Below are positions 8,854-17,702 of a stretch of DNA of 64,000 nt, in pieces. The first letter of the stretch is position 1, and each line of letters begins with the position of its first letter. Under the pieces are notes generated by a model, which saw only the letters and a program-made list of their open reading frames with translations, was not told where the DNA came from and ran no database searches. This DNA is from Rhizobium etli 8C-3. GTDB taxonomy: Bacteria > Pseudomonadota > Alphaproteobacteria > Rhizobiales > Rhizobiaceae. The DNA lies in the NCBI RefSeq assembly GCF_001908375.1, contig NZ_CP017244.1, forward strand, positions 1,798,001-1,862,000. Direction: 5' to 3'. The translations under genes and the position numbers were made by a program.

Positions 8854-9504
8854 ATGACGATGCCCCGAATCTCACCAAGAATTGACGAGAAGATCCGCGC
8901 CCGTAATATCCGGCTTATTCTGGACGTGGCTACGGACGTATTCTCTCGCAAGGGATTCGATGGGACACGCATCGCCGAGATTGCCGAACTCGCCGAACTG
9001 CCAAAGGCCAACATCTACTATTATTTCTCCTCCAAGGAGGAAATCTACTCAGCGATCATGATGCGCCTGATCGCCGGTTGGGACGAGGCCCTGACCAATA
9101 TCCGCGCCGATCGCGAACCGGCCGATGCGCTGCGGGACTATATAAGGGCAAAGCTCGACTATACCCGCAAGAACCCCAGGGAGTCGCGGCTTTTTGCGAG
9201 TGAAATCATTCAGGGCGCACGTTTCCTGAGCCTGAAGGATCGCGCCCACATGCGCATGGCGACGGAGAAGCATGCTGCCGTCATCAGCCAATGGATACGT
9301 GAAGGTCGCATGGCGGCGATCAATCCGCGGCACCTGTTCATCATGCTTTGGGCAACCACACAGTTCTATAGCGATTTCCAGCCTCTTGCCTGCGACGCAC
9401 TTGGTACCAAGACGATCAGGCCCGTCGATTACGACGCGGCGGCTGACACGATCGTGCGGACGGTACTGGCAGGGGTAATTCCTTCTTCGCCAGCAATTCC
9501 CTAG
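8854..9504 (+). CDS. TetR-family regulator, RutR-like (pyrimidine-responsive)
   Basis: Transcription repressor of about 216 residues. The N-terminal TetR helix-turn-helix spans about residues 20-65 (ending KANIYYYFSSKEEIYSAIM). The C-terminal domain carries LFIMLWATTQFYSDF, very close to MIWASTQHYADF of E. coli RutR, which senses uracil and thymine. The frame is open to a TTG at 8818, but the ATG at 8854 (or 8860) fits better. Divergent from the CodA-like gene with a RutR-like operator between them. This is the best evidence that the whole cluster handles pyrimidines. Confidence 0.85.
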   Translation: MTMPRISPRIDEKIRARNIRLILDVATDVFSRKGFDGTRIAEIAELAELPKANIYYYFSSKEEIYSAIMMRLIAGWDEALTNIRADREPADALRDYIRAKLDYTRKNPRESRLFASEIIQGARFLSLKDRAHMRMATEKHAAVISQWIREGRMAAINPRHLFIMLWATTQFYSDFQPLACDALGTKTIRPVDYDAAADTIVRTVLAGVIPSSPAIP

Positions 9505-9594
9505 ACAATTCGCTATCGGGAGGACATCAGCACAATTCTGCAATCGAACCGGAGGCCCTTGCGCCGATTTTTCAGGCGCAACGGTTCAACTAGA

Positions 9595-9777
9595 CTAGGC
9601 CGCTGACTGGGGGAACACTTCCAAAGGCTTGCGCACGTGTGTACGTGGTCGACGGCCGCTTCGAACAGGACGACTTTTGATGAGGGCGAACAGGCCATGC
9701 ATTGGAGATGGCCAAGCCGCTTCGAAGAGTTCTGTGCGCTTCCAACCCAGTATATGTGCGGCCCACATTCCGCTCAA
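9595..9777 (-). CDS. Possible small protein coupled to bgsA
   Basis: A 60-residue frame starts with TTG overlapping the bgsA stop (TTGA) and contains MWAAHILGWKRTELFEAAW followed by a basic tail. The overlap is the only real support. I do not recognise the sequence, and a chance frame downstream of bgsA is equally possible. Nothing else is visible between 9505 and 9773. Confidence 0.25.
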   Translation of the reverse strand: MSGMWAAHILGWKRTELFEAAWPSPMHGLFALIKSRPVRSGRRPRTHVRKPLEVFPQSAA

Positions 9778-11789
9778 AGCGTCCGGGTTCGACCGAACGT
9801 CCGAAGCAGCAGGTTGATCGATACAGCGACCTTGTCAATGTCACGAACGTCCTGGGAGTAACGCCCGGTATAAAGCTTGACGATCATTTTATCGCGAGCC
9901 GGCCCGCTAAGATCGAAATGGAGGTGCAGGTAGAAAGCCTCCTTGTCGCCATGGCGGGCAACGCTCCTTCGTCTTTGAGTGACCATTCTCAGTTCCGTTT
10001 TGAAGGGTGAAAAGCCTTCGAGCGACAGAGTGACATCGGCAGATGCAAAGCGCGTCTCCGTCGGCACGGCAACGACCGCCTTGTCGAGCGCCAGACTGAC
10101 CAGGCGTCCGGGAACGTCGTCCACGAGAACCGCTTCATCAAGTTTGAACGCATTGAAGAGCCGTCGCGGTTTCTCGAAGCAGATTAACGACGCGATAGCG
10201 AGAACGACAATGTTGATGCCCGACCAGCAAGCCGCAATCGGCGAGAACTGCGCCTCGACATGGGAGGTCTCCGGCACAATATTGATGACAAGACCGATGG
10301 CCGTCGCCAAAATCAACGCTGCTATCCAGGCAAAACTGTATCCGTCAAATCCAATCGCCTCATTGCCGCTGCCCTTCGGGGTTACCCTGAAGGGTTTGCC
10401 GAAGGGACGCACGACACTCGAAATGACGGTTGGCAACATCCGGAACGTCGAAAAAGCGCCTACGGCACTCGATACGATAGGCAAATACCGCGTCGGTGTT
10501 ATCCAAAGCATCAACAGGAAATAGGCCGTCAGCAACGGGACCTGATTGGAGATATAGTCTGCTGCGTTTGTGAAGTAGAGCGGTAGCAAGCCGAACCAGA
10601 GATATATGATCGGGATGATCAGTATCGTAAAGCGCACCAGATACTGGACCAACCACGACAGCGGAAGGAACATGATGCGTTGAAAAAGTGAGAGACCTGG
10701 GCCGCGCAGCGGGCCGTTATGAAGATAGAGTGTTTGAATTCCTCCCTGGCACCAGCGCTCGCGCTGTACGAAATAGCCAGTCAAATTCTCTGCGGCCAAT
10801 CCCATCGACAGGCGCTCATTCAGGTAACGGGTCTTGTAACCCTTGTTGAGCATGGAAAGAGTGGTCAACAAGTCCTCTGTGATGGATTCGGTCGGAAAAC
10901 CCCCAATCGCATCGATCGCCTTGCGCCGCGCGATCGAGCATGACCCACAGCAGAAACTGACGTCCCAGATATCTCGGCTCGGCGCGATCTCATCAAAAAA
11001 CAGTCGCTGTTCGTCCGGCCAGATATTTTCGAGACCGAGATTTGTCTGCACCGGATCGGTGTTGAAGAAATGCTGCGGCGTTTGAACGATGCCGATGGTT
11101 GCATCGGAAAAGAAGGGAAGCGTTCGGCGCAGGAAGTGACGATAGGGCACGAAGTCAGCATCGAATATTGCGATGAAGTCGCCGGAGCTGACCTTCAGAC
11201 CGTTGTTCATGTTGCCGGCTTTGGCATGGCTGTTGTCGGGCCGGGTGACGTGGATAGCTCCCCTCTCCTTGCAGTAGGCCTTAAGCCAATCACGACGCTG
11301 ATCGTCGAGCACGTAGACCTTAAGCTTGTCTTGCGGATAATCGAGCGCAAGCGCCCCTATGATCGTTCTCTCCAGGACGTCGAGCGGTTCGTTGTAGGTA
11401 GGAATGAACACATCCACCGTCGGCAATTCATCCTCGTCACCGCTAAAGAAGTCCCGCGCGAGCCTGTCCGCTTCTGCGCTGCGGTCGACATATCGACTCA
11501 TCAAGACCAGGAAGAGGACGACTTCAAAGAACGCGAGAATTTCTACGATGAACAGAAACCAGACCCAGTAGAAATTGGGGCCATCATTGGGATAAGGAAG
11601 TACCGTCTCGAACAACCGCCAAAGAATGTAGCGCAATGCAATGGCGCCAACGACTGCGCATGTGATCGCGCGCGTCCAGCTATGATTACGCGACCAGTTG
11701 AAGGGCCCAAGTAGAAAGAACGCCAAAACCAAAAACGTCGGCACCAGTGCTATGAGATACTGAACCACAGGCCTTCCACCCAGTTCCAT
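9774..11789 (-). CDS. bgsA: Mixed-linkage beta-glucan synthase (cellulose-synthase-like GT2)
   Basis: Membrane glycosyltransferase of 671 residues. About three transmembrane helices precede a family-2 catalytic domain with DD at 162-163, DAD at 210-212, a TEDL motif near 305 and QRERW near 343, the BcsA-type processive signature. Three to four further helices follow. The C-terminal cytoplasmic tail (from about 560) is not an obvious PilZ domain, which fits S. meliloti BgsA, reported to bind cyclic di-GMP through a non-PilZ C-terminus. It overlaps the upstream membrane-fusion gene by 40 bases, the same two-gene arrangement as bgsBA. Known BgsA makes a linear beta-(1,3)(1,4)-glucan; a cellulose synthase is the alternative, but no bcsB, bcsZ or bcsC is present. 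Confidence 0.8.
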   Translation of the reverse strand: MELGGRPVVQYLIALVPTFLVLAFFLLGPFNWSRNHSWTRAITCAVVGAIALRYILWRLFETVLPYPNDGPNFYWVWFLFIVEILAFFEVVLFLVLMSRYVDRSAEADRLARDFFSGDEDELPTVDVFIPTYNEPLDVLERTIIGALALDYPQDKLKVYVLDDQRRDWLKAYCKERGAIHVTRPDNSHAKAGNMNNGLKVSSGDFIAIFDADFVPYRHFLRRTLPFFSDATIGIVQTPQHFFNTDPVQTNLGLENIWPDEQRLFFDEIAPSRDIWDVSFCCGSCSIARRKAIDAIGGFPTESITEDLLTTLSMLNKGYKTRYLNERLSMGLAAENLTGYFVQRERWCQGGIQTLYLHNGPLRGPGLSLFQRIMFLPLSWLVQYLVRFTILIIPIIYLWFGLLPLYFTNAADYISNQVPLLTAYFLLMLWITPTRYLPIVSSAVGAFSTFRMLPTVISSVVRPFGKPFRVTPKGSGNEAIGFDGYSFAWIAALILATAIGLVINIVPETSHVEAQFSPIAACWSGINIVVLAIASLICFEKPRRLFNAFKLDEAVLVDDVPGRLVSLALDKAVVAVPTETRFASADVTLSLEGFSPFKTELRMVTQRRRSVARHGDKEAFYLHLHFDLSGPARDKMIVKLYTGRYSQDVRDIDKVAVSINLLLRTFGRTRTL

Positions 11790-12988
11790 ATGCGGATGTT
11801 AGGTTTGGGCAGGCGCACCTGAACAGAACGCCCCACCTGGCAAAAGTTTGCAAAATCCGCATTGAGAGCTGAGGGAGACAGGCCCACGCGGATTCGATCG
11901 TTGCGTTTGGTCGTTTCGGGCTGATTGGCGGCCAGCGTGTCCTTCTCGGCGACCGCAGCGCTGCCTCTGACCGACAGCACCACGCCTTTGAAGACGTCGC
12001 CTGCGCCTAACAAGCGCACCTCTGCAGCAAGGCCAGGATAAATGGCTTGGTAATCGACCTCTGGAACAAGGATATCGACGAACAGATCGCTGCAATCGAG
12101 GATGCGCATCAGCTCGTTGTTGAGGATGACGTTCGAGCCGTTGACGACGTTGCTGCTCCATACGACTCCCTCGAAAGGTGATGGAACTGTTGCCGAAGTG
12201 AGGCTTCGGACCCGGTTTTCCTCCTCAATCAGCTGCTTTTGCACCTGTGCGGCCCGTGTTTCGTTCTCGGCGATGCGTGTATTGAGATCGTTGATACGAA
12301 CAATCACCTCATCCTGCCGCTGGCGGGAATAGGGCACGTCGTTCTGGCCGTCACCGAGAACGAAAACCCCCTGGCGAACGGCTTCCAGCTTCTGTTCGAG
12401 CTGCGCAACGGTCAGGCCACTGATTTCGAGTTCGCCCCCCGCCGCTTCCCAGGCGGCTTTCGCGGATTCGACCATCTTGGTGGAGAGGATACCCTTGGCC
12501 TCGAGCGCCAGTCGCCGGTCAAAGTCGACCTGCGCGACATTGTCCTGCGCTTCTGAGACCTTGACCCGCTTGTTCAGGATTTCGACTTGTCGCTCCAGGT
12601 CGGCAATGGTTGTACGCGTAAAGACTTCCATGCGTGCACCCAACTGATCACGAAGCCGGACGAGCTCATCGCGTTCCCGCTTTAGCGCCGTAACATGTTC
12701 GACGGCGGTCATATGGTCGGCCTGCAGCGACGTCAGTATTGCGCGGTTCACGCGGGCATTGTGTATCAAGGCGAGCGGTTCGCCTGCCAACACGTGCGCA
12801 CCAACTTTTGGGGGTGCTTCTTGGAGCTCGCCGTCGATGGGAGCGTTCACGATCGCAAATCGTGCATTCACTGTACCGTCGAGGCTTGTAAAGCCAGTCA
12901 GGCTGGGCAGCATAAGAACGATGACAAGCGCCAGCAGTGATAGGCCGACCAGAATACGGGTGATGCGGTGGTTCCAAATCATTGGCAC
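11750..12988 (-). CDS. bgsB: Membrane-fusion (HlyD-like) protein of glucan synthesis
   Basis: Protein of 412 residues with one N-terminal membrane helix (about residues 11-33). A short lipoyl/biotinyl-like beta segment (FAIVNAPIDGELQEAPPKVGAHVLAGEPLALI), a long coiled coil (about 90-260) and a second beta-barrel half (PSPFEGVVWSSNVVNGSNV) follow. This is the HlyD/EmrA plan and matches S. meliloti BgsB, proposed to lead mixed-linkage glucan through the periplasm. It is the first gene of the pair; its promoter must lie in 12989-13250, where I see no clear operator. Confidence 0.78.
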   Translation of the reverse strand: MPMIWNHRITRILVGLSLLALVIVLMLPSLTGFTSLDGTVNARFAIVNAPIDGELQEAPPKVGAHVLAGEPLALIHNARVNRAILTSLQADHMTAVEHVTALKRERDELVRLRDQLGARMEVFTRTTIADLERQVEILNKRVKVSEAQDNVAQVDFDRRLALEAKGILSTKMVESAKAAWEAAGGELEISGLTVAQLEQKLEAVRQGVFVLGDGQNDVPYSRQRQDEVIVRINDLNTRIAENETRAAQVQKQLIEEENRVRSLTSATVPSPFEGVVWSSNVVNGSNVILNNELMRILDCSDLFVDILVPEVDYQAIYPGLAAEVRLLGAGDVFKGVVLSVRGSAAVAEKDTLAANQPETTKRNDRIRVGLSPSALNADFANFCQVGRSVQVRLPKPNIRIWNWVEGLWFSIS

Positions 12989-13251
12989 TTCCGAAAATTT
13001 ATCAACCGCAAGGCACTCATGTGAGGCTAGCGCAAAGTGAATGCAACTCCATCTTGTGGTGATCTAGGCGCATCACGGCGATGGGCAAGGGGAGAACCGG
13101 CTGCGCGCGATACGTGCAGTTGGTGTTGCAATAAGGTAATGAAGCAACTGTATTCGTTTTGTATCATGATGGACCGAGAGGTGTCTTTTAGGCGATGTCG
13201 CCGTCTTTCTTTCGTCTGCTCAGCCCGAATGGTCTCATCAGGAAAAGCAGC

Positions 13252-13520
13252 TCAACAGTTCTCGATCAGGTGAATATGGATTGACGTTGTAAGGCAGGCA
13301 GGTGGGTCGTCCTTGCGACCGAAATGGGCAGCCAGTGCTTCAACGGCCGCTCGTACTTCAAGCGCCGGATCCTGGTCGATGATAGCATCAATCAACCCCT
13401 CGCGCATCAACTGGCGGCGTTCGTCCGTCAATTCATGCGTGACAGAGACAATTTCATTTCTCCTCCCGAGCGCATTCATCGCGCTGACCACCGATCGCGC
13501 TCACGCAGCCAGCGACGAAA
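13252..13520 (-). pseudogene. LacI-family regulator, C-terminal remnant
   Basis: The frame reads RSVVSAMNALGRRNEIV then HELTDERRQLMREGLIDAIIDQDP, the end of the periplasmic-binding-like effector domain of sugar-responsive LacI regulators. An in-frame TGA precedes it at about 13503-13505. Upstream, short family-like pieces appear only in shifted frames, with no helix-turn-helix found up to 13769. It is a broken gene left between bgsB and the next operon. Confidence 0.55.
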
Positions 13521-13769
13521 CGGTCGCAGCATCGGCTTGAAGCAGTCTCTGCCCCGTCTGCATCAAGAGCCGGGTAGACCCGCTCTCAGCCGGCAAGCGC
13601 CAACTGTTTCGATAGCAGGCCGGAGAAGCGAGAGACATTTGAAAGGCGTGCAGCACGCTCGAAGCCTATGGAACGCGTGGCCGGAACGAACATCTGGTCG
13701 GAATCAAAAGATACTGCTGAGCATCCGATTGCGAGATCAGCGCGCACTGTTCCATCAAAAGCCCTCGCC

Positions 13770-14546
13770 TCAACTGGGTGCAAATTCGCCACCATTGACG
13801 TCGAGTATCGCTCCATTGATGAAGCCTGCCTCGCTGGATGCGAGAAACGCAATGGCCGCTGCGATGTCCTCGACCGTCCCTAGCCGGCTGACCGGGATGC
13901 GCTTGATTGCCTCGCGATTGGCATCGCTCGAGACTGGACCCGTCATTCCAGTCAGGATTCGCCCAGGGGCAACGACATTGGCGGTGATACCGAAAGATCC
14001 ATATTGGGTGACGAGTGAACGCGACAGACCGGCCAGGGCTGCTTTCGAGGCGGCATAGGCCGGGCCGGCAATCAGCGGCCGCGTCCTTCCGGCCACCGAT
14101 CCGACGAAGACAATGCGTCCGAAGCGGTTCTCTTGCATGTCGGGTAACACCGCTTGGCAGCACAACATTGCGCCTGTCAGATTGATCGAGAGCACATCGT
14201 CCCATTCCTTGCGCGGCATAGTACCAACCCGCGATGGACCATTGGCGCCTTTCGGCGAAACACCGGCACTGCAGACAAGTACCGAGGGCGCAGCAAGGCG
14301 CCCTCGAACATCATTGAAAAAGCCCTGAATGGCTGTGGGGTCACGAAGATCGAGCTGCAACGCAACGACGCGATCTGCTCCGACGCCCTCGGCAAGGGTG
14401 GTGCCTGCCGCCTTGACGGTCTCGGAACGATGCCCGAAGACGGCGACGCGATATCCATCCTTGAGGAACCGCCGGGCGGTCGCGAGGCCGATGCCAGTGG
14501 TCCCGCCAGTGATGACGGCGACCGGGCCCTCACCGCCGGTGCTCAT
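13770..14546 (-). CDS. SDR-family oxidoreductase (FabG-like)
   Basis: Classical short-chain dehydrogenase of 258 residues. The cofactor motif TGGTTGIG is near residues 13-20, followed by the CSAG block (SAGVSP, about 92) and the catalytic Ser region with YAASK (about 165). It reduces or oxidises a carbonyl/alcohol with NAD(P). The start overlaps the TPP enzyme gene by four bases, making it the third gene of a coupled operon with the aminotransferase. The substrate is unknown; the operon suggests a keto intermediate made by the preceding enzymes. Confidence 0.88.
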   Translation of the reverse strand: MSTGGEGPVAVITGGTTGIGLATARRFLKDGYRVAVFGHRSETVKAAGTTLAEGVGADRVVALQLDLRDPTAIQGFFNDVRGRLAAPSVLVCSAGVSPKGANGPSRVGTMPRKEWDDVLSINLTGAMLCCQAVLPDMQENRFGRIVFVGSVAGRTRPLIAGPAYAASKAALAGLSRSLVTQYGSFGITANVVAPGRILTGMTGPVSSDANREAIKRIPVSRLGTVEDIAAAIAFLASSEAGFINGAILDVNGGEFAPS

Positions 14547-16255
14547 GCCGCCTCGTCCATCGCCGCAAACAGCGACAGCGGCGGATGTGCCTCCGGATCG
14601 GTCAGCACCTCAATCAAGAGAGGTGCCTTGCCGGAAAGCCCTGTGCGGATATGTTGCGCAAGCGCCTCGGGGTCCTTGACCCGGACAGCCGGGCAACCGC
14701 ATGCCGTGGCGACCTGGCTGTGATCGACATCGACAAAATGGCAAGCACTCGTGAACCGACCGAACTTCACCATCTCTGCATCGCGCTGAAAGCCCAGAAT
14801 GCCATTGTTGAGAACGATGATCAGCACGGGAATGTTGCTTCGAACCATCGTTTCGATTTCGGCCCAGCTGTGAGCGAAACCGCCATCGCCGACGAGAACG
14901 ACAACCGGCTTGTCCGGCTCGGCCAGCTTGGCACCAAGGGCGAGGGGCAATCCCCAACCGAGACCGGCAAGACCGCGCGGCGTCAGAAAGCGCATGCCTG
15001 CCGAAAGAGATCTGAGCTGTCCCGCAACCCACATGGAGGAGTAGCTCGCGTCGGCGACAACCGTCGTATTCGATGTCAATTGCGACTGCAGTTCACGCAT
15101 GATCCGTTCCGGCCGGATCGGCGTCCCAGAGGAGTGGCTCGCTTGCCGATCAGCGTCAAACATCGACCAGCAGTTGGCGATGCGCCCGACAAGTTCCGCC
15201 CGCGCGGCGTGGCGTTTCGACAGATCGCACATGCCAAGCGCCGCGCGAAGCGCATCGATTGTCTCTGCCGCATCTCCGGCAAGCCGGACGGCTTCATAGG
15301 TGCGGCCAATTTCGCAAGGATCCACGTCGATATGGATGACAGTCGAGGCCGGATCGATCTGACGCCAGCTGTCGGTGCCGTTCTGGTTCGTTCTCGTGCC
15401 GACGAGAAGAACGACATCCGCTTCCTGAACGAGGGGAAGCGTGTGGCGTCCGAGAGACCTCGGCCCGACGAGTGCGCCAAGCACACCTGCCGACAATGGA
15501 TGATGCTCGTCGACGGCGCCCTTGCCCATATTGGTCGTCAGGATTGGAAGGTTTGCTTCTTCCTGAAGCTTCGCCAGCGCCTGGGCGGCATCGCTTGCAT
15601 GCACGCCGCCTCCGGCGATCACGACAGGCGCCCGCGCCGTTGCGATCAGCGCAGCGGCCCGGCCGATCTCGCTGTCAGCCGGTCGCGTCCGGTCAAGCGG
15701 CCATCGGCCGAGACTTGCGGCGCGATGCAGTGGCGGGACTGCGGCCTTTTCTCGGAGCAGGTCTGCGGGAAGAAGCAGTGCCACCGGCCCCGGCCGGCCC
15801 GATACCGAGGCGGTGAAGGCGGCGTCGACATAGTCGTCGATGCGTTCGGAGACGATCACCTTTCTCACCCATTTGGTGCAGGACTGGAATAGCGCCAGTT
15901 GGTCGAGTTCCTGGAAGGCGTTGCGATCGGCCTGGTCCCGCTCGACGTCCTGGACAAGGGCCACGATTGGCACAGAGGCCTTCAAGGCCTCAGCGAGAGG
16001 TGGAACGAGAAGGGTTGCCGCAGGACCGTTCTGGGCGGCGACGACACCGACCTTCCCTGACCGTCTGGCATAACCATCTGCCATCGTGCCGCCCATGTTT
16101 TCCTGCCGATAGGCGATCTGGCGGATGCCAATGGCTTCTGCCGCAAGGATGATGGCGGATGGCAGACTCTGCGCAAAGATCATCGAAACGTCATGCCGCT
16201 TCAGGCTGTGCGCAATACGCTCTGCGACGGTCTGCATTTCATTGGGACGTGTCAT
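14543..16255 (-). CDS. Thiamine diphosphate-dependent enzyme (acetolactate synthase-like)
   Basis: 570 residues with the three-domain ThDP plan. The N-terminal pyrimidine-binding domain contains the conserved Glu in AYRQENMGGTMADGYAR (about 50-65), the middle domain resembles TPP_enzyme_M, and the C-terminal diphosphate-binding motif runs from GDGG to LNN (about 450-480). Such enzymes decarboxylate 2-keto acids or join them to aldehydes. It is coupled by ATGA overlaps on both sides. It is probably not the housekeeping IlvB, because no small subunit (IlvN) is present and the neighbours are an aminotransferase and an SDR. Confidence 0.88.
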   Translation of the reverse strand: MTRPNEMQTVAERIAHSLKRHDVSMIFAQSLPSAIILAAEAIGIRQIAYRQENMGGTMADGYARRSGKVGVVAAQNGPAATLLVPPLAEALKASVPIVALVQDVERDQADRNAFQELDQLALFQSCTKWVRKVIVSERIDDYVDAAFTASVSGRPGPVALLLPADLLREKAAVPPLHRAASLGRWPLDRTRPADSEIGRAAALIATARAPVVIAGGGVHASDAAQALAKLQEEANLPILTTNMGKGAVDEHHPLSAGVLGALVGPRSLGRHTLPLVQEADVVLLVGTRTNQNGTDSWRQIDPASTVIHIDVDPCEIGRTYEAVRLAGDAAETIDALRAALGMCDLSKRHAARAELVGRIANCWSMFDADRQASHSSGTPIRPERIMRELQSQLTSNTTVVADASYSSMWVAGQLRSLSAGMRFLTPRGLAGLGWGLPLALGAKLAEPDKPVVVLVGDGGFAHSWAEIETMVRSNIPVLIIVLNNGILGFQRDAEMVKFGRFTSACHFVDVDHSQVATACGCPAVRVKDPEALAQHIRTGLSGKAPLLIEVLTDPEAHPPLSLFAAMDEAA

Positions 16256-17613
16256 CGGGAGGCCTCGAATTCATGAGCTGCGGGGGTCGAAAGGAAGTCG
16301 GAGAAGGTAGCGACAATCGCATCGGCTTCGTATGCCGTCATCGCCGTCGACAGGCATGCGGCGGCACCATTCGGCAACAGGATGCCACGGTGAAGGAAAT
16401 GATCGGAAAGCGCGCTGGTAACGTCGTTTTCGACAGGTGTGGCATAGCCGCTTCGATAATCGCTGGGCGCTTCCTTCTTCGGATGGATGCGAAACAGCGA
16501 CGCGGCACCGCTCACACTGAAGGATGCGCCGGCGCGATCGATTGCGTCGTGCAAACCTGAGCGAACCTGCTCGCCGAGGCACTCCAGGCCATCGAAGGCT
16601 GCCTCTGTCATCGCTTCCATCGCGACGCGACCGGCCACCATCGACACCGGATTTGCCGAAAATGTGCCGCCCTGCGGCAGGAGCGGCCTGCCCTTGTCGT
16701 TGGCAAAGACGCTCATCACGTCGGCCCTCCCGCCGATGGCTCCGACCGGAAACCCGCCGCCGATGATCTTGCCGCAGGCGATCAGGTCCGGCGCAAGGCC
16801 GTAGCGGGCCGAGGCACCGCGATAGGATTGCCGCAGATTGAGAACTTCGTCGGCAACGACGAGGACTCCATGCCTTCGCGCGGCTGACTGAAGCGCATCC
16901 AGGAAATCCGTCCGCGGCGTGATCAGACCGGCTCTGCTCGGCATGGGATCAATCAGGATGCCGGCTGTCCTACCTCCAACCTCCTCCATTCTCCGTTCGA
17001 GGCTTTCGACGTCATTGAAGCAAACGACGGTGACGTCCTCGGCGACGGAGGGCGGCGTTCCCCGGTAAGCAGCGACGGATGCGGGGCGGGATGCCTCTCC
17101 CCAAAGGGCTGGAGAACCCGACTGGCCGGCTTCGGCCCAGTCATAGGCTCCATGATAGGCGCCTTCGACGCGAATAATGCCGGCCCGTCCGGTAAAGGCA
17201 CGGGCAGCCTTGATGGCGAACATCACCGCTTCGGTTCCGCTGTTGACGAAGCGAATCTGTTCGATCGCCGGAATGCGCTCGCCAAGCAGTTCGGCAAGGG
17301 CGATTTCGTGCTCGGTCGGATTGGAAAAGCAGGTTCCGCGGTGAAGGAGGTCGGCAACCGCGTCGGCAACCGGCAGGAAACCATGACCGTGGATCAGCGT
17401 CGTGAAATTGTTGTTGAGATCCAGGAACCGGTTCCCGTCGACGTCGTGCACGTAGGCGCCGTCGCCGCGTGCAATGTAGAGGGGGATCGGTTGACGCTCG
17501 ACCGTCACCCGCGTCACCCCCGAGGGAAAGATCTTGCGCCCCCTGTTGAAAAAATGATGGGACCGGGCGCGCGAAAGCGGCCGGTCCCCGGAAACGTCAC
17601 GTGTATGAAGCAT
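16252..17613 (-). CDS. Class III aminotransferase (glutamate-1-semialdehyde aminomutase-like)
   Basis: PLP enzyme of 453 residues. It has RFVNSGTEAVMFAIKAARAFTGR near 118-140, VADEVLNLR around 240, and the PLP lysine in ACGKIIGGGFPVGAIGG near 275. The order resembles HemL-type glutamate-1-semialdehyde 2,1-aminomutase and its catabolic relatives. It is first in an operon with the TPP enzyme and SDR, and its promoter region (17614-17702) contains two copies of the palindrome described below. A role in amino acid or amine turnover is more likely than tetrapyrrole synthesis, judging from the neighbours. Confidence 0.87.
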   Translation of the reverse strand: MLHTRDVSGDRPLSRARSHHFFNRGRKIFPSGVTRVTVERQPIPLYIARGDGAYVHDVDGNRFLDLNNNFTTLIHGHGFLPVADAVADLLHRGTCFSNPTEHEIALAELLGERIPAIEQIRFVNSGTEAVMFAIKAARAFTGRAGIIRVEGAYHGAYDWAEAGQSGSPALWGEASRPASVAAYRGTPPSVAEDVTVVCFNDVESLERRMEEVGGRTAGILIDPMPSRAGLITPRTDFLDALQSAARRHGVLVVADEVLNLRQSYRGASARYGLAPDLIACGKIIGGGFPVGAIGGRADVMSVFANDKGRPLLPQGGTFSANPVSMVAGRVAMEAMTEAAFDGLECLGEQVRSGLHDAIDRAGASFSVSGAASLFRIHPKKEAPSDYRSGYATPVENDVTSALSDHFLHRGILLPNGAAACLSTAMTAYEADAIVATFSDFLSTPAAHEFEASR

Positions 17614-17653
17614 CTTTTTCCTCCGGAGCGCACCATGCGTCCAAACATTGCAA

Positions 17654-17669
17654 TTTTGTTACAACAAAA
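17654..17669. promoter_or_regulatory. GntR-type operator, copy 1
   Basis: TTTTGTTACAACAAAA: two perfect 7-base arms around an AC centre, 41 bases upstream of the aminotransferase start. Same palindrome as at 18445 and 24750. Confidence 0.6.
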
Positions 17670-17682
17670 ATCACAATGCTAG

Positions 17683-17698
17683 AAAAGTTGCAACAAAA
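17683..17698. promoter_or_regulatory. GntR-type operator, copy 2 (half-conserved)
   Basis: AAAAGTTGCAACAAAA: the core GTTGCAAC and right arm are intact while the outer left arm is changed. It is placed 29 bases from copy 1, between the aminotransferase promoter and the end of gntR. Confidence 0.5.
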
Positions 17699-17702
17699 AA
17701 AA

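Noticed and set aside
9774..11789. Cellulose synthase bcsA
   Set aside because: No bcsB, bcsZ or bcsC nearby and no clear PilZ domain; the HlyD-like partner fits bgsBA better.
14585..15892. A 435-codon plus-strand frame
   Set aside because: Antisense to the TPP enzyme gene, which has complete domains.
14543..16255. Housekeeping acetolactate synthase ilvB
   Set aside because: No ilvN small subunit or ilvC neighbour, and the operon context is catabolic.
16252..17613. Tetrapyrrole gene hemL
   Set aside because: It is co-operonic with TPP and SDR genes behind catabolic-type operators, unlike a biosynthetic hemL.
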